64,000 nucleotides of DNA from Epichloe hybrida (GCA_019022495.1 JAFEKR010000027.1:409501-473500), one strand, 5' to 3'. Shown: positions 25,906-39,500, counted from the stretch's first letter. Notes: generated by a model from the sequence alone, not told the origin. Numbers and translations are program-made.

Positions 25906-28900
25906 TACTACCCCCCTAATATATAATTATCCTTAATTATAAAGAGCTGCTTAGCTAGTATATGTTTACTATGTATAACCTATAGTAATATCTATATTAC
26001 TAGCTATACTATTAGTATATAGTATTATATTTACTTTAAATAATAAGGTAAATATTATTAGGACCTTAGTAATCCTTCTTATAATATCTAGATTATAGAT
26101 AGCTATACACTCACTACTTTATTACCTTTAATATATATACCTTTATCTAATAAGTTATTAGCACTAAGTAAGTAAACTACTTATATTAAGTTTTATAATT
26201 AGGTTAAATAGATAAGGTAATATATGCTATTTAAAATAAATAACTTCTTATCTAATATTAGGGATATTATATTAATCTTACTAGGAGTTTATAGCTATTA
26301 TATGTATTTGCTAGTAGTAGCTATAACTATAAATATTATAATTCCTAGATTAGCTATATATAGTATATAAATTACTTAGGGGTCTAGGGCTAATATAAAA
26401 GAGGCTTACTTTCCCTTACTTTTATATACTTTTCTTCCCTTTATATTCTCCCTTAGTATTATAAGTTACCCTTACTTATAAGCTAGTAGCTTTATAGCTT
26501 CTTTTATAGTAGTTACTAATATCCTATAGTATTAATTTATTATTTATATCTATTCTTATTTAAAATATTTAAATTCTCTTAAATACTAAAATATTAGTTA
26601 CTTACCTTTTACTTATAAGTTTCTTATAGTATATTATTACTAACTTACTAGTAGTTAATAATATCTTTAATATAAGTAATTACTTTACTACTACTACCTT
26701 CTTTTATTATAAAGATTCCTATAATATTCCCTTTAAAGTCTTTTAGTAAGAAATATTTAGCTTCTAAAATTTCTATATAAGTATAATATCTAAGTCCCCC
26801 TAGCGCTTACCTTACTAACTTATAATTAGTAATACTAGTAAAATAAAAATTCCTTATATTTACTATATATAGTAACTTATAATATAAGCTATTATACCTA
26901 AAGATAGTATAGTATAAAGCTATAATATATTATTAAGGGTAAATCTATCCTAACCTAATATACTAATTCTCTAAGTATAACTTTACTACTATCTTACTAT
27001 ATATTACTCCTAACTTATATAAATAACTTAATAAAATATGCTTATTATATATATAATAATAAGGATTACACTAGGGTTTATTCTCTTTTTCCTACTACTA
27101 ATATATATACTAATACACTACTAGTATACTAATTAGTTTACTTAGTTATACTATATGCTCTTTAAGCGTATTAATACTTATAGTAATCCTAATAATAATC
27201 TATACTTTCTTAATAATATATATATCTCTTATTTCTATAACTTAGTTACTACTAATATACTACTAGTATTTAATATATATAAAATATAAACTTTATAATA
27301 TACTCCTAACTACTAAAAATACTAATAAGTATAGGTAAGTAAGGTAAGCATAGCTTATAGTAGAAGTTATATATAAGGCTAATGCTAATAAATAAGTTAC
27401 TATATTACTACTTAATAATACTATTAATCTAGAAGTCTAGATTAATATTTCTAATAGTTTATGTTTTATTATATAAAATCTTTTATTTATATATACTTCC
27501 TATGCTTTAGCTTATAGCTTTACTAACTTACTAGTAGCTTACTACTAATATATCTATGCTTCCTACTTATATTAGGCTACTAGACCTCCCTAGTAAGCTT
27601 TATATATATATATATAAAGAGAGGGATTCTTTTAATAATAAGGATAAATCCTCTACCCCTATTATTACTAGTAAGACTACTAAGGGCCTAGCGGGTAATG
27701 TATTTATAAAGTAATTAGTGCGAAGTAGCTATAAGTTAGGCTATCTAAGAAATTATCTGGATTTTTTTTTTATATATTACTACTACTATCTAAAACCTAT
27801 TAAATACACCTCTATATCCGCAAACTAGCTACTTAGTTACTACTTATAATTCTTAATAATATTTATTATAATAAAATCTCTTTTCTTTACCTAAGAATTC
27901 GCTAAAGTATTATAGCCCTTTTATTTAACTAGGTATTTCTAATATCTTCTATTATAATAATATAATATAATTCTTTTAACTTTAAACTCCTACTTATTAT
28001 TCGCAATATTATCTTATAGCAAGAATATATCTTTTATACTAGATAGGTCCCTTATAAATAGTTTAAGGTTAGTAATATTAAAAATATTATATAGATATAT
28101 TCTAGGTAGTAGCTTTAATTAGTATATAAGCCTATAAGTACTAATTACCTTTTTAATTTTATAAGGGCCTAGGTACTTTATACTTAGCTTCCTACTAGGT
28201 TACTATAAGTTAATATTCTTTATAAATAATAAAATATAGTTACCTACGCTAAACTTTATTAGGGTTTACTTCTTATTATAGTATTTTATATACTAGGCTT
28301 ATAAGTTACTTAGGAGCTGCTTAATTACTATATATCTATCTTTTAGTATAATAGTATAAGTTTTTACCTAGTTATTTACTATAGGAATATCTATAACTAC
28401 TTACTATAGTCCCCTAGGGTTATAGCCTTATAGTGCCTTAGCTAGGGTGTAGCTATAAGTTAAATAAGCGCTTATATTATATATAAACTATGCTATTAAA
28501 AGGTTATTAGCCTAATTAGTTTAGTTAAAGTAAGTAAAGGCTCTTAAATAGTACTCTAAAACTTAGTTTAAATGTTTTATCTAACTATTTATTTATAGGT
28601 AAAATATAGTACTTAGTTACTACTTAGTTATAATAAGATAGTAAAAGGTTATCTAAAACCTACTAGTAAAAGTGAAATTATAGTTTATAATAATACCCTC
28701 TAGAGCGCTATAATCCCTAAAAACGTATTCTAAGAATATAGTAGCTAACCTATTACTAGTTATGCGTGTTAAAATAAGAATATAAATACTATATTTTGTA
28801 AAATAGTCCATAATAATTAAGATTATATTATAAGTCTAGTTTATATCTTTTATAAGCAGTAGCCCTATAATAAAGTCTATTAATAATTCTTAAAAAGGCT

Positions 28901-29174
28901 AATTAAGCACTAGCAGCGTAACTAGCTTACTATAAGGTTTATAGTGCCTTAGCTTTAAAGTCTAGTAGCTTATATAAGTTCGCATATATAACTTAGTATC
29001 TTTCTTTATTATTAGCTAGTAATACTAACTTATAATCTAATAAAGGGTCTTACTAACTCCCTAGTAGCTTACTACTAGGTTATTATAAGTAAGTAGTATA
29101 ACTTCCTTTCTTATATATATATATTATTTACGCTAGTTAGCTCTATAGATAGCTATTACTAGTACTCCTACTAC

Positions 29175-30047
29175 TGAGTTAAAAGGGAAAACCCTATACT
29201 AGGAAGAAAAACCCCCTTACGTCTATGTACAGGCTAGCGCTAGCCCTATAATAGGTCTGCGCTGCTTAGTATATTTCCTGTTGTGAGTGTTTGTTACTAG
29301 CTTACGCTAGCCTTATCCTATTAAAAAGAAAAAAGAAAGGAAAAATATATAGAATAAGCCCCTTCTAGTCCTATTCTAGTGTGATAATACGTTTATCCTA
29401 AGTCTCTTTACTTCGGGCTAGGGTAAAGTAAATCCGGATTTGTAGCGTTAATTTACTTCTTGTTCACTTTTACGCTAACTCTTCCATAGCCTTACTTTTT
29501 AGCTATCCCTAGCTTACCTTCGCCTTGTATGTCTAGTAAAGTCTAAGTACCTAGTTTTGTTTAATTAGTATAGGGGGAGGGTAGTTATAGCCCTAGACTA
29601 GTATAGTCCTAGGATAAGATTACTTGTGTGTCATTAGATTTGTTAATTACGTTATACTTTGTTTTTAAGTAAGTTATCTAAATTATCCCCCCCCCCCCCT
29701 CTGTAGGTATAAAAGAGAGCTCTCCCCCCCCTAGGGTCCTAGTCTCTTTCTTCTCTTTATATTAAACTTCCTATAGGTTCTTCTTTTATTTCTAGCTATT
29801 TAAGGCTATCCTAGGCTAGGGTTAGGTTATTTGCTAACGTTTGCTACAGATTTGGAACAAATCTGGCACGATGGCACCAGAAGCTGTGAGTACTCCGGTG
29901 TCGCTGCTACTTCCTTTCTTATACTAACTAGAATAAAAACTCTATTCTTAAATATTAATAGCTTAGAGGGCCTAATAGACTATATTTATAATGCTTCTAG
30001 GTTACTACTCTTAAGTAGCTTTCTCTAACCTATAGTAAAGTTATTAC
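29175..30047 (+). mobile_element. Unassigned insertion fragment, possible 5' end of an LTR element
   Basis: This segment interrupts the Gypsy-2 pol remnant between RNase H and integrase and is less AT-rich than its surroundings. It has a promoter-like TATAAAAGAGAG (about 29707-29718) downstream of a C run. It also has an 8-bp inverted repeat CAGATTTG-GAA-CAAATCTG at 29846-29864, then an ATG at 29870 opening MAPEAVSTPVSLLLP before RIP stops. A candidate LTR is 29175-29848 (TGAGTT..CTACA), with the inverted repeat in primer-binding position. I found no second LTR and no convincing target duplication, so the ends are uncertain. Confidence 0.4.
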
Positions 30048-30055
30048 CTTACTAT

Positions 30056-32043
30056 CAGAGCATGTAATGTAATGTAATGTAATGTAATATTTGGGGTTTG
30101 GATGTAATGTGTAATGTAATGTAATGTAATGTAATGTAATGTGTAATTATTACATATTACATTACATTACATTACAAACATTACAAATGTAATGTTAGGG
30201 GAAAATAAAAGTGGGGTATATTAAGATCTTATAATATTATATAGATTTTTCTTTATTAAGTTAATATTAGCGTTAATTTAATTACTATTTTAGTTTATTT
30301 ACTATAAATTATTTAAGTTTCCTTAGTTTTAGATTATTAGTTATATATTAGGGTATAGGGTATATTATATAGGTTTAAGAGAAAAATAGAAATCCTTGAA
30401 TTTTTTTCTATATTATAAGATCTTGAAATACTAATAAATCTAATTTCTAAGATTTAATATTGTATTATTTAACCTAAGTGTTTATTTTACTAAATAATAC
30501 CCTATATATACTTTTAAATTTAATATAAAATAATATATTATAAGTCTAAATAATTATATTAAGGACTAATAAAGAAATCTTTAAGAAGCCTATATTATTT
30601 AAAGTTAATTAATTTAAGATAGGATATAAAATCTAATTTTTTTGAATTAATAAATAAATATTATACTTATAAAAAATAAAAGTTTATTTCTTTTTAGTAA
30701 AGGTAATTAAAAAGCTTATAAGTTATCTAGGTTTATAAGAATTAAATCTATAGAATAATAATATAGTATTTTCAAGGTATAAATTAAAATTAAGTATAAA
30801 AATAAGGTTTATTTATAATATAATTAGCTTATTTATAGCTTATTTACTTAGTTATATATAATTTTCTTTTAAAAGAGAGGTATTTTCTAAAGTAAGTTTA
30901 AAAGTAAGTATTACTAAATAGTATAACTTATTTATAGCTTATTTATAGCTTATTTGCTTAGATATTTATGATTTTCTCTTAAAAAGGAGGTATATATAAA
31001 AGTAAGTCTTACTAATTATAGTATTAACTTCTTAATAGCTTATTTACTTAGATATTTATAATTTTCTCTTAAAAAGAAGGTATACTTAAAAGTGGGTCTA
31101 AAGTAAGTCTTACTAATTATAGTACTAACTTCTTAATAGCTTATTTACTTAGATATATATAATTTTTTTATTAAAAAGAAAGTATATATAAAAGTAGGTC
31201 TGAAGTGGGTCTTACTAATTATAGTATTAACTTCTTAACAGCTTATTTACTTATATATTTATAATTTTCTCTTAAAAAGAAGGTATACTTAAAAGTGGGT
31301 CTAAAGTGGGTCTTACTAATTATAGTACTAACTTCTTAATAGCTTATTTACTTAGATATATATAATTTTTCTATTAAAAAGAAAGTATATATAAAAGTGG
31401 GTCTAAAGTGGGCCTTACTAATAATAGTATTAACTTCTTTATAGCTTATTTACTTAGATATATATGATTTTTTATTAAAAAGAAAGTATATATAAAAGTG
31501 GATCTAAAGTGAGTCTTACTAATTATAATATTAACTTCTTAATAGCTTATTTGCTTAGATATTTATGATTTTCTCTTAGAAAGATAGTATACTTAAAAGT
31601 GGGTCTAAAGTGGGTCTTACTAATTATAGTATTAACTTCTTAATAGCTTATTTGCTTAGATGTATATGATTTTTTATTAAAAAGAAAGTATACTTAAAAG
31701 TAAGTTTTTAATATTTTTCTAAGAAATAAGCTTAAAAAGTAAGTTTTATTAGTTTTATAAGTTATAATTAAGATTAGTATAGTAATTTAACCTTAATCTA
31801 TATTTTAAGAAACCTAATATATACTTTTCTAATTATTTAAGTTATTTCTTACTATTAATTTCTAATTACTTTACCTAAATATTAAAAAATAAAAAATAAT
31901 TACATTTAATTACAAATAATTACAAATAATTACATGTAATGTAATGTAATGTGTGAAAGGGGGGTGTAATGTAATGTAATGTGTAATAATTACATTACAT
32001 TACAAACATTACACAATGTAATGTAATGTAATGTGATGCTCTG
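30056..32043 (+). mobile_element. hAT-like non-autonomous element, copy 2 (uninterrupted)
   Basis: 1,988 bp with CAGAGCAT and ATGCTCTG ends and a perfect 8-bp duplication CTTACTAT (30048-30055 and 32044-32051). The first about 150 bp and the last about 130 bp are built of GTAAT/ATTAC pentamers in both orientations. The centre is a tandem array. It matches copy 1 end to end but has more central units. No ORF is present. Confidence 0.85.
30830..31700 (+). repeat. Tandem array inside hAT-like copy 2
   Basis: About nine units of roughly 95-110 bp. Each contains AGCTTATTTACTTAGATAT, a TTTTCTxTTAAAAAGAAGGTATA segment and paired AGTGGGTCTAAAG motifs. Copy 1 has about five such units at 21700-22300, so unit number differs between copies. 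Confidence 0.8.
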
Positions 32044-32978
32044 CTTACTATACTTAAAATAACATAACTTAAATTAAAGTCTCTAATTCTACGTATATAG
32101 GATAAGTATTATATATAAACTTAGAAGAGATTTACTAGACTACTTATATTCTTACTATAATACTAGTATAAGTAGCTAGCTTATAGTATACTTTTAGACT
32201 TATAGATAAATTATAGCTAAGTAGTATTTTAAGGGGGCGCTTACGCTACTTACTAACTACTAACCTAGCTAGACTCCTAACCTATAGGCTTGCTAGACTT
32301 ATAGAAATATTAGAAAATATAGATAAGGCATAACCTTACTACTTATAATAAGTGAACCTAGTTAGCGTACTACTTATAAGCTTTATAGGACTATTAGATT
32401 TCTTAATAATATAATAAAGTTATATCTTCTTAAAACCCTAGAGGGTTAAATAGCCCTTATAGTGCTCTTATAATAAACTATTAACTACACTAAGTAATAT
32501 AACCTTAGGGCCTATAACTACACTATTATATATATAGCACCCTTACTACTTAGTATCTAAAAACTTAGCTAAGAAGTTAGGTAGCTATAAGGATATAGCC
32601 TCTAGCCTATACTTCTTACTAATATAATTTACTCTTTTTAATAGGGTATTAGTAGGGTTTAGCTTACTTATATAATATTCATTCCTAAAATTAAATAAAC
32701 AAAGCTTATCTAATACTATTACTTACCTACTAGATAGCTTTAGCTTTATAGCTAGGTACTTATAATTTAGATAGTTTATAATAACTATAATCTAATAAGT
32801 TAAATACGTAAGGTAATATCTCTAGGCTTAAAACGCCTCTTAGATTACTAATAACTTAGTGTCTAGGGTTAAGTAGTAAAGTTTAATATTAGTTAACTTC
32901 CTTAAAAAATATATTACTAGGTACTAGCTACCTAGTACTAATATTATAAGTATAGCTTTAATTACATAACTAGATATA

Positions 32979-33169
32979 TATAAGAACAAAGGGATAGCTA
33001 GGCAAGAGGTATGGGGGCGTTTGTATATTGACTAAAGCTTGCTAGGTCTAAGTGTGTTGTGCGTGCAAGTCGCTAACTTATAGCTAGTGGCTTGCTAGTG
33101 TCACGTGGACCTAGCCCTACAGCGTGGTGCGCTAGCGGGGTGCACCCGTGTTGTGAGTGGGGCCTCACA
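32979..33169 (-). repeat. Solo LTR of a short-LTR family, copy 1
   Basis: 191 bp with the duplication ATATA (32974-32978 and 33170-33174). On the minus strand it starts TGTGAGGCCCC. Its other end now reads TATA, probably CACA before RIP, giving canonical TG..CA ends. It is unusually GC-rich, with little RIP. Confidence 0.8.
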
Positions 33170-34970
33170 ATATATTTATCTTTACTCTTAGTAAATAAAG
33201 TAAGTTAAAGTATACTAAGATTAGTGCCTCCTAGAACTTCTTTTAGAGTTCTCTAAATACTATAAGTTTACTAGGCTTTAGCTTAAACTCTACTAGTTAA
33301 ACACCCTTTAGATAGTTTATTAGTAAGACTACTACCTTACTATACTATTTTATAAAGTATTAGTAAAACCTTATAAACCTAAGGAATAATTAAATATTAA
33401 ACATACTATAGGGTATTAGCTAGGTCATAATAGCTTTAACCCTTAATAGTTCTATCTTAATACCTTTTTAGATATAATAAACCCTAGGAATTTTACCTAT
33501 AATACTGAAAATTAGCACTTCTTAAGGTTAATATAAAGATCTGCGTCCTAAAGTTACTCTAGCACCCTTTTAACATACTCTATATATCTTATAGGGTTAC
33601 TACTATATATTAGGATATTATTAAGGTAAATAATATAGAATTTATCTATAAGTCCCTTAAGAGCATTATTAATATATTCCTAAAAAGTAGCTAGCGCGTT
33701 CACTAATCTAAATAGCATTATAAGTGCTTAAAGTGCCTATAGTAGTAATAAAATGCTATCTTCTACTCATTACCCTTACGAATATATAGCTAGTAGTATG
33801 CCTCTTAGAGATCTAATAATATAAAAACTTTTACACTTACTAGTTAATTAAGAATTTTAGAGATTAATAATAAGGGGGCCTTATTTTTAATAGTAATCCT
33901 ATTAAGACCTCTATAATCTATATAAAGCCTTAATTTCCCTAACTTTTTTAGGATAAATAAAATTAGGGCTTTAGCTAGGCTTATTAATTTTCTAATCTAT
34001 CCTTTCTCCTACACACTTATAAGGTACTCCCTAAGCACCTCTAGCTCTTTTTCCGCTAGGTTATATATAAGTCCTTATAGTAGCTATTTCCCCTTTTCTA
34101 ATTTAATTATATAAGTATAATCCCTAAGTTCTAGGAGCTTACTAGCTAGATCTTTTAAAAACATATCTATAAATTTTATATACTTCTCTAGGATTTACTA
34201 TTAGGGTATATTACTATTTATTTCTTATATAAATACTACTAGCTCCTTATAAAATACTACCTAGAGTACTATTATACTTCTTAGTTTCTTTTTCTTTAGG
34301 GGCTAGATATTACCTATTACTATTACTATAACTATATTATAAGTTAGGTTATTACTTACTATATCTCCTATTAGTAAAACTTTATTAGTATCCCTCTCTT
34401 TTATTTTAGGCTTAATTACTTTAACTTTTAGTAATACTAGTAATAGTATAATAAAAGACTACTTTACTACCTTATATAGTTATTACTTACCTAAAGTAAA
34501 TATAATATATTCTTTAGTTATTAGAAACCTCTAAAAACCCTATTTCTAGTCTATTACTATAGGTTTATACTTTAAGGTCTAGTCTATTCCTAAGAGCATT
34601 CCCTCTCCTATATTAGTAATATAGTAGCTAACTTAGTAAACCTTTATATAGCCTATACTATCTTTTACCTTAACTAGTTTATATAAGATTTCTTAGTATA
34701 AGATCTTATCCTTACTTACACTTTTAAGTATTACCTTTACTTTCTTTATATTCTTCTAATCCTATTTTAATAATAATTTAGGGTAAATTATTAAATACTC
34801 TATACTTATATTAAATAGTACTAGTACTACTAACTAGTAGTTATCTTACTATAGGAATACCTATATTCTTATTCTTTTATTTATAAGTTTCTTTATAGTA
34901 AGACTATTATCCTAGGCTTATACTAAACTAATTAGAATTTTATTTAAGTCTAAAGATTTATTACTACTAT

Positions 34971-35496
34971 TATGTGGCTAGGAATATGACCCCTAGAGAC
35001 CTCTCTCACAAGACCTCTAGCCCCTTAGACCTCGGATCTATCGGATCCCTCGAGACCTCTCTCTCAAGACCTCGGATCGATCGGATTGTCGGATCAATTG
35101 AACCACATTGGATCCGGCCTAGCCCCTGACCCCCTAGCTAGATAAAAGCCCTAGATTCCCTCCCTTTTCATAGAAAATCAACTCTCCCTTCGTTGCCTTT
35201 AGCTTGGATTGTTCAAATCGAGTTTTTACCTATGTTTTCCCGAGATAAATATAAGCTTATTTGAGATTATTTGAGATTATCTAGCAGCCTAGCTAGGCTG
35301 CTTTTCTAGCTTCGATCCTCGCGATGGATCGCAAATATCGCAGACCTAGATCCCGATATCTAGGTTTAATTGCTAATATCGTCGAATTCGTTAATACCGT
35401 CAATTTCATTATTTTCGTTATCTTCGTTAGTATTATTATCATTATTATTAGATCCCTCTTTTCTATTGTTTTAGGGTGGTTGTTTTGCCCTAACAA
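34971..35496 (+). repeat. Compound element LTR A
   Basis: 526 bp. It includes runs of GACCTC and CGGATC motifs, then AGATAAAAGCCCTAGATTCCC (TATA-like AGATAAAA) and a cluster of TTCGTTA-type repeats near the 3' end. It is flanked on the left by ACTAT. Confidence 0.82.
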
Positions 35497-35639
35497 AAAT
35501 AGTGGAGGAACGGGGAATGGTCCTGTTAGACCTCTCGCTGCCGTTAGATTTAATGATAAATCCCTCCTGACATTGCCTCTACGATTATCCCCTCTAGTTA
35601 TCCCCTTATACGATTATCATAATTATTAGCAGCTTCTTA

Positions 35640-36010
35640 CCTCTTTTCCTTTTGATCTAGGTTAGCTAGATCAGATCCCTTTATTCTAATCAATTAATCT
35701 AGGTTATCTAACTAGTCTGGCATCGTCAAAATCGTTAGATTAGTCAGATTAATTAATCAGGACCTCTACAACCTTTTCCCTCTTTAATCCGGGCAGCTAG
35801 ATTAAATCCCTTTATTCCGATTAATTAATCTAGGTTATCTAACTAGTCTAACATCGTCAAAATCGTCAGATTAGTCAGATTGATTGATCGGGACCTCTAC
35901 GACCTTTTTCCCCTTCAATCCGGGTCAGCTAGATTGAATCCCTTTGTTCCGATTAATTAATCCAGGTCATCTAACTAGTCTAATATCATCAAAATCATTA
36001 GATTTGTTAG
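35640..36010 (+). repeat. Short tandem array near the compound element 5' end
   Basis: Three units of about 120 bp carrying AATCTAGGTTATCTAACTAG, ATCGTCAAAATCGT and AGGACCTCTAC. They are repeated in internal region 2 at about 39640-40030. CT-rich ACCTTTTCTTCTAATTTT repeats follow. Confidence 0.75.
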
Positions 36011-36319
36011 ATTAATTAATTAGGACTGCTATAACCTTTTTTTCTTATAGCCTAGACCTTCCTTTCTATCTTTAACCTTTTCTTCTAATTTTTAACCTTC
36101 TTTTCTATCTTTAACCTTTTCTTCCGATTTTTGACCTTCTTTTCTAATTTTCAACCTTCCGACCTGCCCTAGCTAGCTTGCTAGCTAGCCTAAATTAATT
36201 TAATACCCTAGTTTTACTTAGCTATCCGTTAGGGAGGCAAGCAGCTAGACCTTTGAATTCAATCTTTAATAAATCAGGTCTTTTTATTAGATCAATCAAT
36301 TAGACTATCTGATAAGACC

Positions 36320-38790
36320 CCCGACTGTTAAAGACCTCTCTGACTAATGATTTCCCTGACTTTTAAAGGGGAATCTGATATTAGAAGGTCTGCTAAAGGG
36401 GTCTCTGCTAATCAAAAAGGTCCCTTTTCATCAGATCAATCGATTAGACTAATTAACAAGGCCTCCAACCGTTAAAGACCTCTCTAACTAACGATTTCTC
36501 TAATAATTAAAGAGGAATCTAACTGTCAGAAGGTTTACTAAAGGGGTCTCTGCTGATCGAAAAGGTCCCTTTTCATTAGATCAATCGATCAGACTAATTG
36601 ACGAGGCCTCCGACTGTTAAAGACCTCTCTAACTGATAATTTCTCTGACAATTAAAGAGGAATCTAACTGTTAGAAGGTCTGCTAAAGGGGTCTCTGCTA
36701 ATCGAAAAGGTCCCTTTTTATTAGATTAATTAATTAGACTAATTAACAAGGCCTCCGACCGTTAAAGACCTCTCTAACTAACGATTTCTCTAACGATTAA
36801 AGAGGAATCTAACTATTAGAAGGTCTGCTAAAGGGGTCTCTGACTGATTAAAAGGGTCCCTTTTCATTAATTAATTAATCTATTATCTAACGAGGCCTCT
36901 GACCATTAAAGACCTCTCTAACTAACAATTTCCCTGACTTTTAAAGGGGAATCTAATGTTAGAAGGTCTGCTAAAGAGGTCTTTGCTAATCGAAAAGGTC
37001 TCTTTTCATTAGATTAATTAATCAGACTGTCTAATAAGACCTCTGACCGTTAAAGACCTCTCTAACTAATGATTTCTCTAATAATTAAAGGGGAATCTAA
37101 TGTTAGAAGGTCTGCTAAAGGGGTCTCTGCTAATCGAAAAGGTCCCTTTTCGTCACATTAATTAATCTATTATCTAACGAGGCCTCCGACCGTTGAAGAC
37201 CTCTCTGACTAATGATTCCTCTGACAATTAACGAGGAATCTGATGTATAGAGGGTTCTCTAAAGAGGTCTCTAACCGATTAAAAGAGTCCCTTTTTTATC
37301 AGATTAATTAATCTATTGTCTGACAAGGCCTCCAACCGTTAAAGACCTCTCTAGCTAATGATTTCCCTAACTTTTAAAGGGGAATCTGATGTTAGAAGGT
37401 CTGCTAAAGGGGTCTTTACTAATCAAAAAGGTCTCTTTTCATTAGATTAATCAATTAGACTATCTAATAAGACCTCCGACTGTTAAAGACCTCTCTAACT
37501 AATGATTTCTCTGACTTTTAAAGGGGAATCTAATGTCAGAAGGTCTGCTAAAGGGGTCTCTGATTATTAAAAAGGTCCCTTTTCATTAATGAGTTAATCT
37601 ATTATCTGACAAGGCCTCTAACCGTTAAAGACCTCTCTAACTAATGATTTCCCTAACAATTAAAGGGGAATCTAACTATTAGAAGGTCTGCTAAAGGGGT
37701 CTCTGCTAATCGAAAAGGTCTCTTTTTATTAGATTAATTAATTAGACTATCTAATAAGACCTCCGACCGTTGAAGACCTCTCTAACTAATGATTTCTCTG
37801 ACTTTTAAAGGGGAATCTAATGTCAGAAGGTCTGCTAAAGGGGTCTCTGATGATTAAAAAGGTCCCTTTTTATTAATTAGTTAATCTATTATCTGACGAG
37901 GCCTCCGACCGGTAAAGACCTCTCTAACTAATGATTTCCCTAACGATTAAAGGGGAATCTAACTATTAGAAGGTCTGCTAAAGGGGTCTCTGCTAATCAA
38001 AAAGGTCTCTTTTCATCAGATCAATTAATTAGACTGTCTAATAAGACCTCCGACCGTTGAAGACCTCTCTAACTAATAATTTCTCTGACTTTTAAAGGGG
38101 AATCTAATGTTAGAAGGTCTGCTAAAGGGGTCTCTAATGATTGAAAAGGTCCCTTTTTATCAATTAGTTAATCTATTATCTGATAAGGCCTCTGACCGTT
38201 AAAGACCTCTCTAACTAATAATTTCCCTAACGATTAAAGGGGAATCTAACTATTAGAAGGTCTACTAAAGGGGTCTCTGCCAATCAAAAAGGTCCCTTTT
38301 CATCAGATCAATCGATTAGACCATCTGATGAGACCTCCAACCATTAAAGACCTTTCTAACTAATGATTTCTCTGATAATTAAAGAGAAATCTAACTGTTA
38401 GAAGGTCTGCTAAAGGGGTCTCTGCCGTTAATAAGACCTCTTATTACGGATTGATTAATCTGCTAATTAACAAGGCCTCTGACCGTTAAAGACCTCTCTA
38501 ACTGATAATTCCTCTGATAATTGATAAGGAATCTAATGTATAGAGAGTTCTCTAAAGAGGTCTCTGACCGATTAAAAGAGTCCCTTTTCATTAGATTAAT
38601 TAATCTATTGTCTAACGAGGCCTCCAACCGTTAAAGACCTCTCTAACTAACGATTCCTCTAACAATTAACGAGGAATCTAATATACAGAGGGTCCTCTAA
38701 AGAGGTCTCTAACCGATTGAAAGGGTCCCTTTTCATTAGATTAATTAATCTATCGTCTAATAAGGTCCCTAACTATCAGAAGGGTCTTCT
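36320..38790 (+). repeat. Hairpin-rich tandem array 1 in the compound element
   Basis: About 17 units with a period close to 144 bp, anchored on AAAGACCTCTCTAAC (for example 36331, 36475, 36620, 36765, 36909). Each unit has short inverted repeats, for example GATTCCTC..GAGGAATC or GATTTCCC..GGGGAATC and ATTAATTAAT. Unit variants alternate in blocks. Confidence 0.85.
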
Positions 38791-38974
38791 ATTACGGATT
38801 AATTAATAACCCCTTTAATTAATTGATAGATAGGAAAGGAGGGGGCTAAAAATCACGAATTTTTTTTTTATCTAATGATTTTATTACTTATTTCCCTTTT
38901 TATTGTTTTTTTTTTTTTTAGTTACTGTTTTCCCTTTCCTAGGGACTAGGAAGGGAAAATAGTTAAGGAGGTGT

Positions 38975-39500
38975 TATATAGCTAGGAATATAACCCCTAG
39001 AGACCTCTCTCATAAGACCTCTAGCCCCTTAGACCTCGGATCTATCGGATCCCTCGAGACCTCTCTCTTAAGACCTCGGATCGATCGGATTGTCGGATCA
39101 ATTTAACCACATTGGATCCGGCCTAGCCCCTGACCCCCTAGCTAGATAAAAGCCCTAGATTCCCTCCCTTTTCATACAAAATCAACTCTCCCTTCGTTGC
39201 CTTTAGCTTGGATTGTTCAAATCAAGTTTTTACCTATATTTTCCTAAGATAAATATAAGCTTATTTGAGATTATTTGAGATTATCTAGCAGCCTAGCTAA
39301 GCTGCTTTTCTAGCTTTAATCCTCGCAATGGATCGCAAATATCGCAGACCTAGATCCTGATATCTAGGTTCAATTGCTAATATCATTAAATTCGTTAATA
39401 CTATCAATTTCGTTATTTTCGTTATCTTTATTAGCATTATTATTATTATTATTAGATCCCTCTTTTCTATTATTTTAGGGTGGTTGTTTTGCCCTGACAA
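38975..39500 (+). repeat. Compound element LTR B (shared middle LTR)
   Basis: 526 bp, colinear with LTR A and more RIP-decayed (TATATAGC for TATGTGGC). It is preceded by the purine tract of internal region 1 and followed by the AATAGTGGAGG start of internal region 2. Confidence 0.82.

Larger units (their letters stand above)
28700..33990 (-). pseudogene. Gypsy-2 pol remnant (RT, RNase H, integrase)
   Basis: Collinear minus-strand pieces of one pol gene: RT at about 33850-33990, RNase H at about 32740-32890 (..LLVI..AF.A.RYYL..., then NYLNYKYLA) and integrase from about 29130 down to 28720. The RNase H and integrase parts are separated by the hAT-like copy 2 and by the 29175-30047 segment. 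RT and RNase H are separated by the solo LTR at 32979. Numerous TAA/TAG codons replace Gln, Arg and Trp. Confidence 0.8.

Noticed and set aside
35293..35629. Open frames on both strands, repeated at 39297-39500 and 42161-42407
   Set aside because: They occur in each copy of the compound-element LTR, in both strands, with no conserved protein; they reflect the repeat, not genes.
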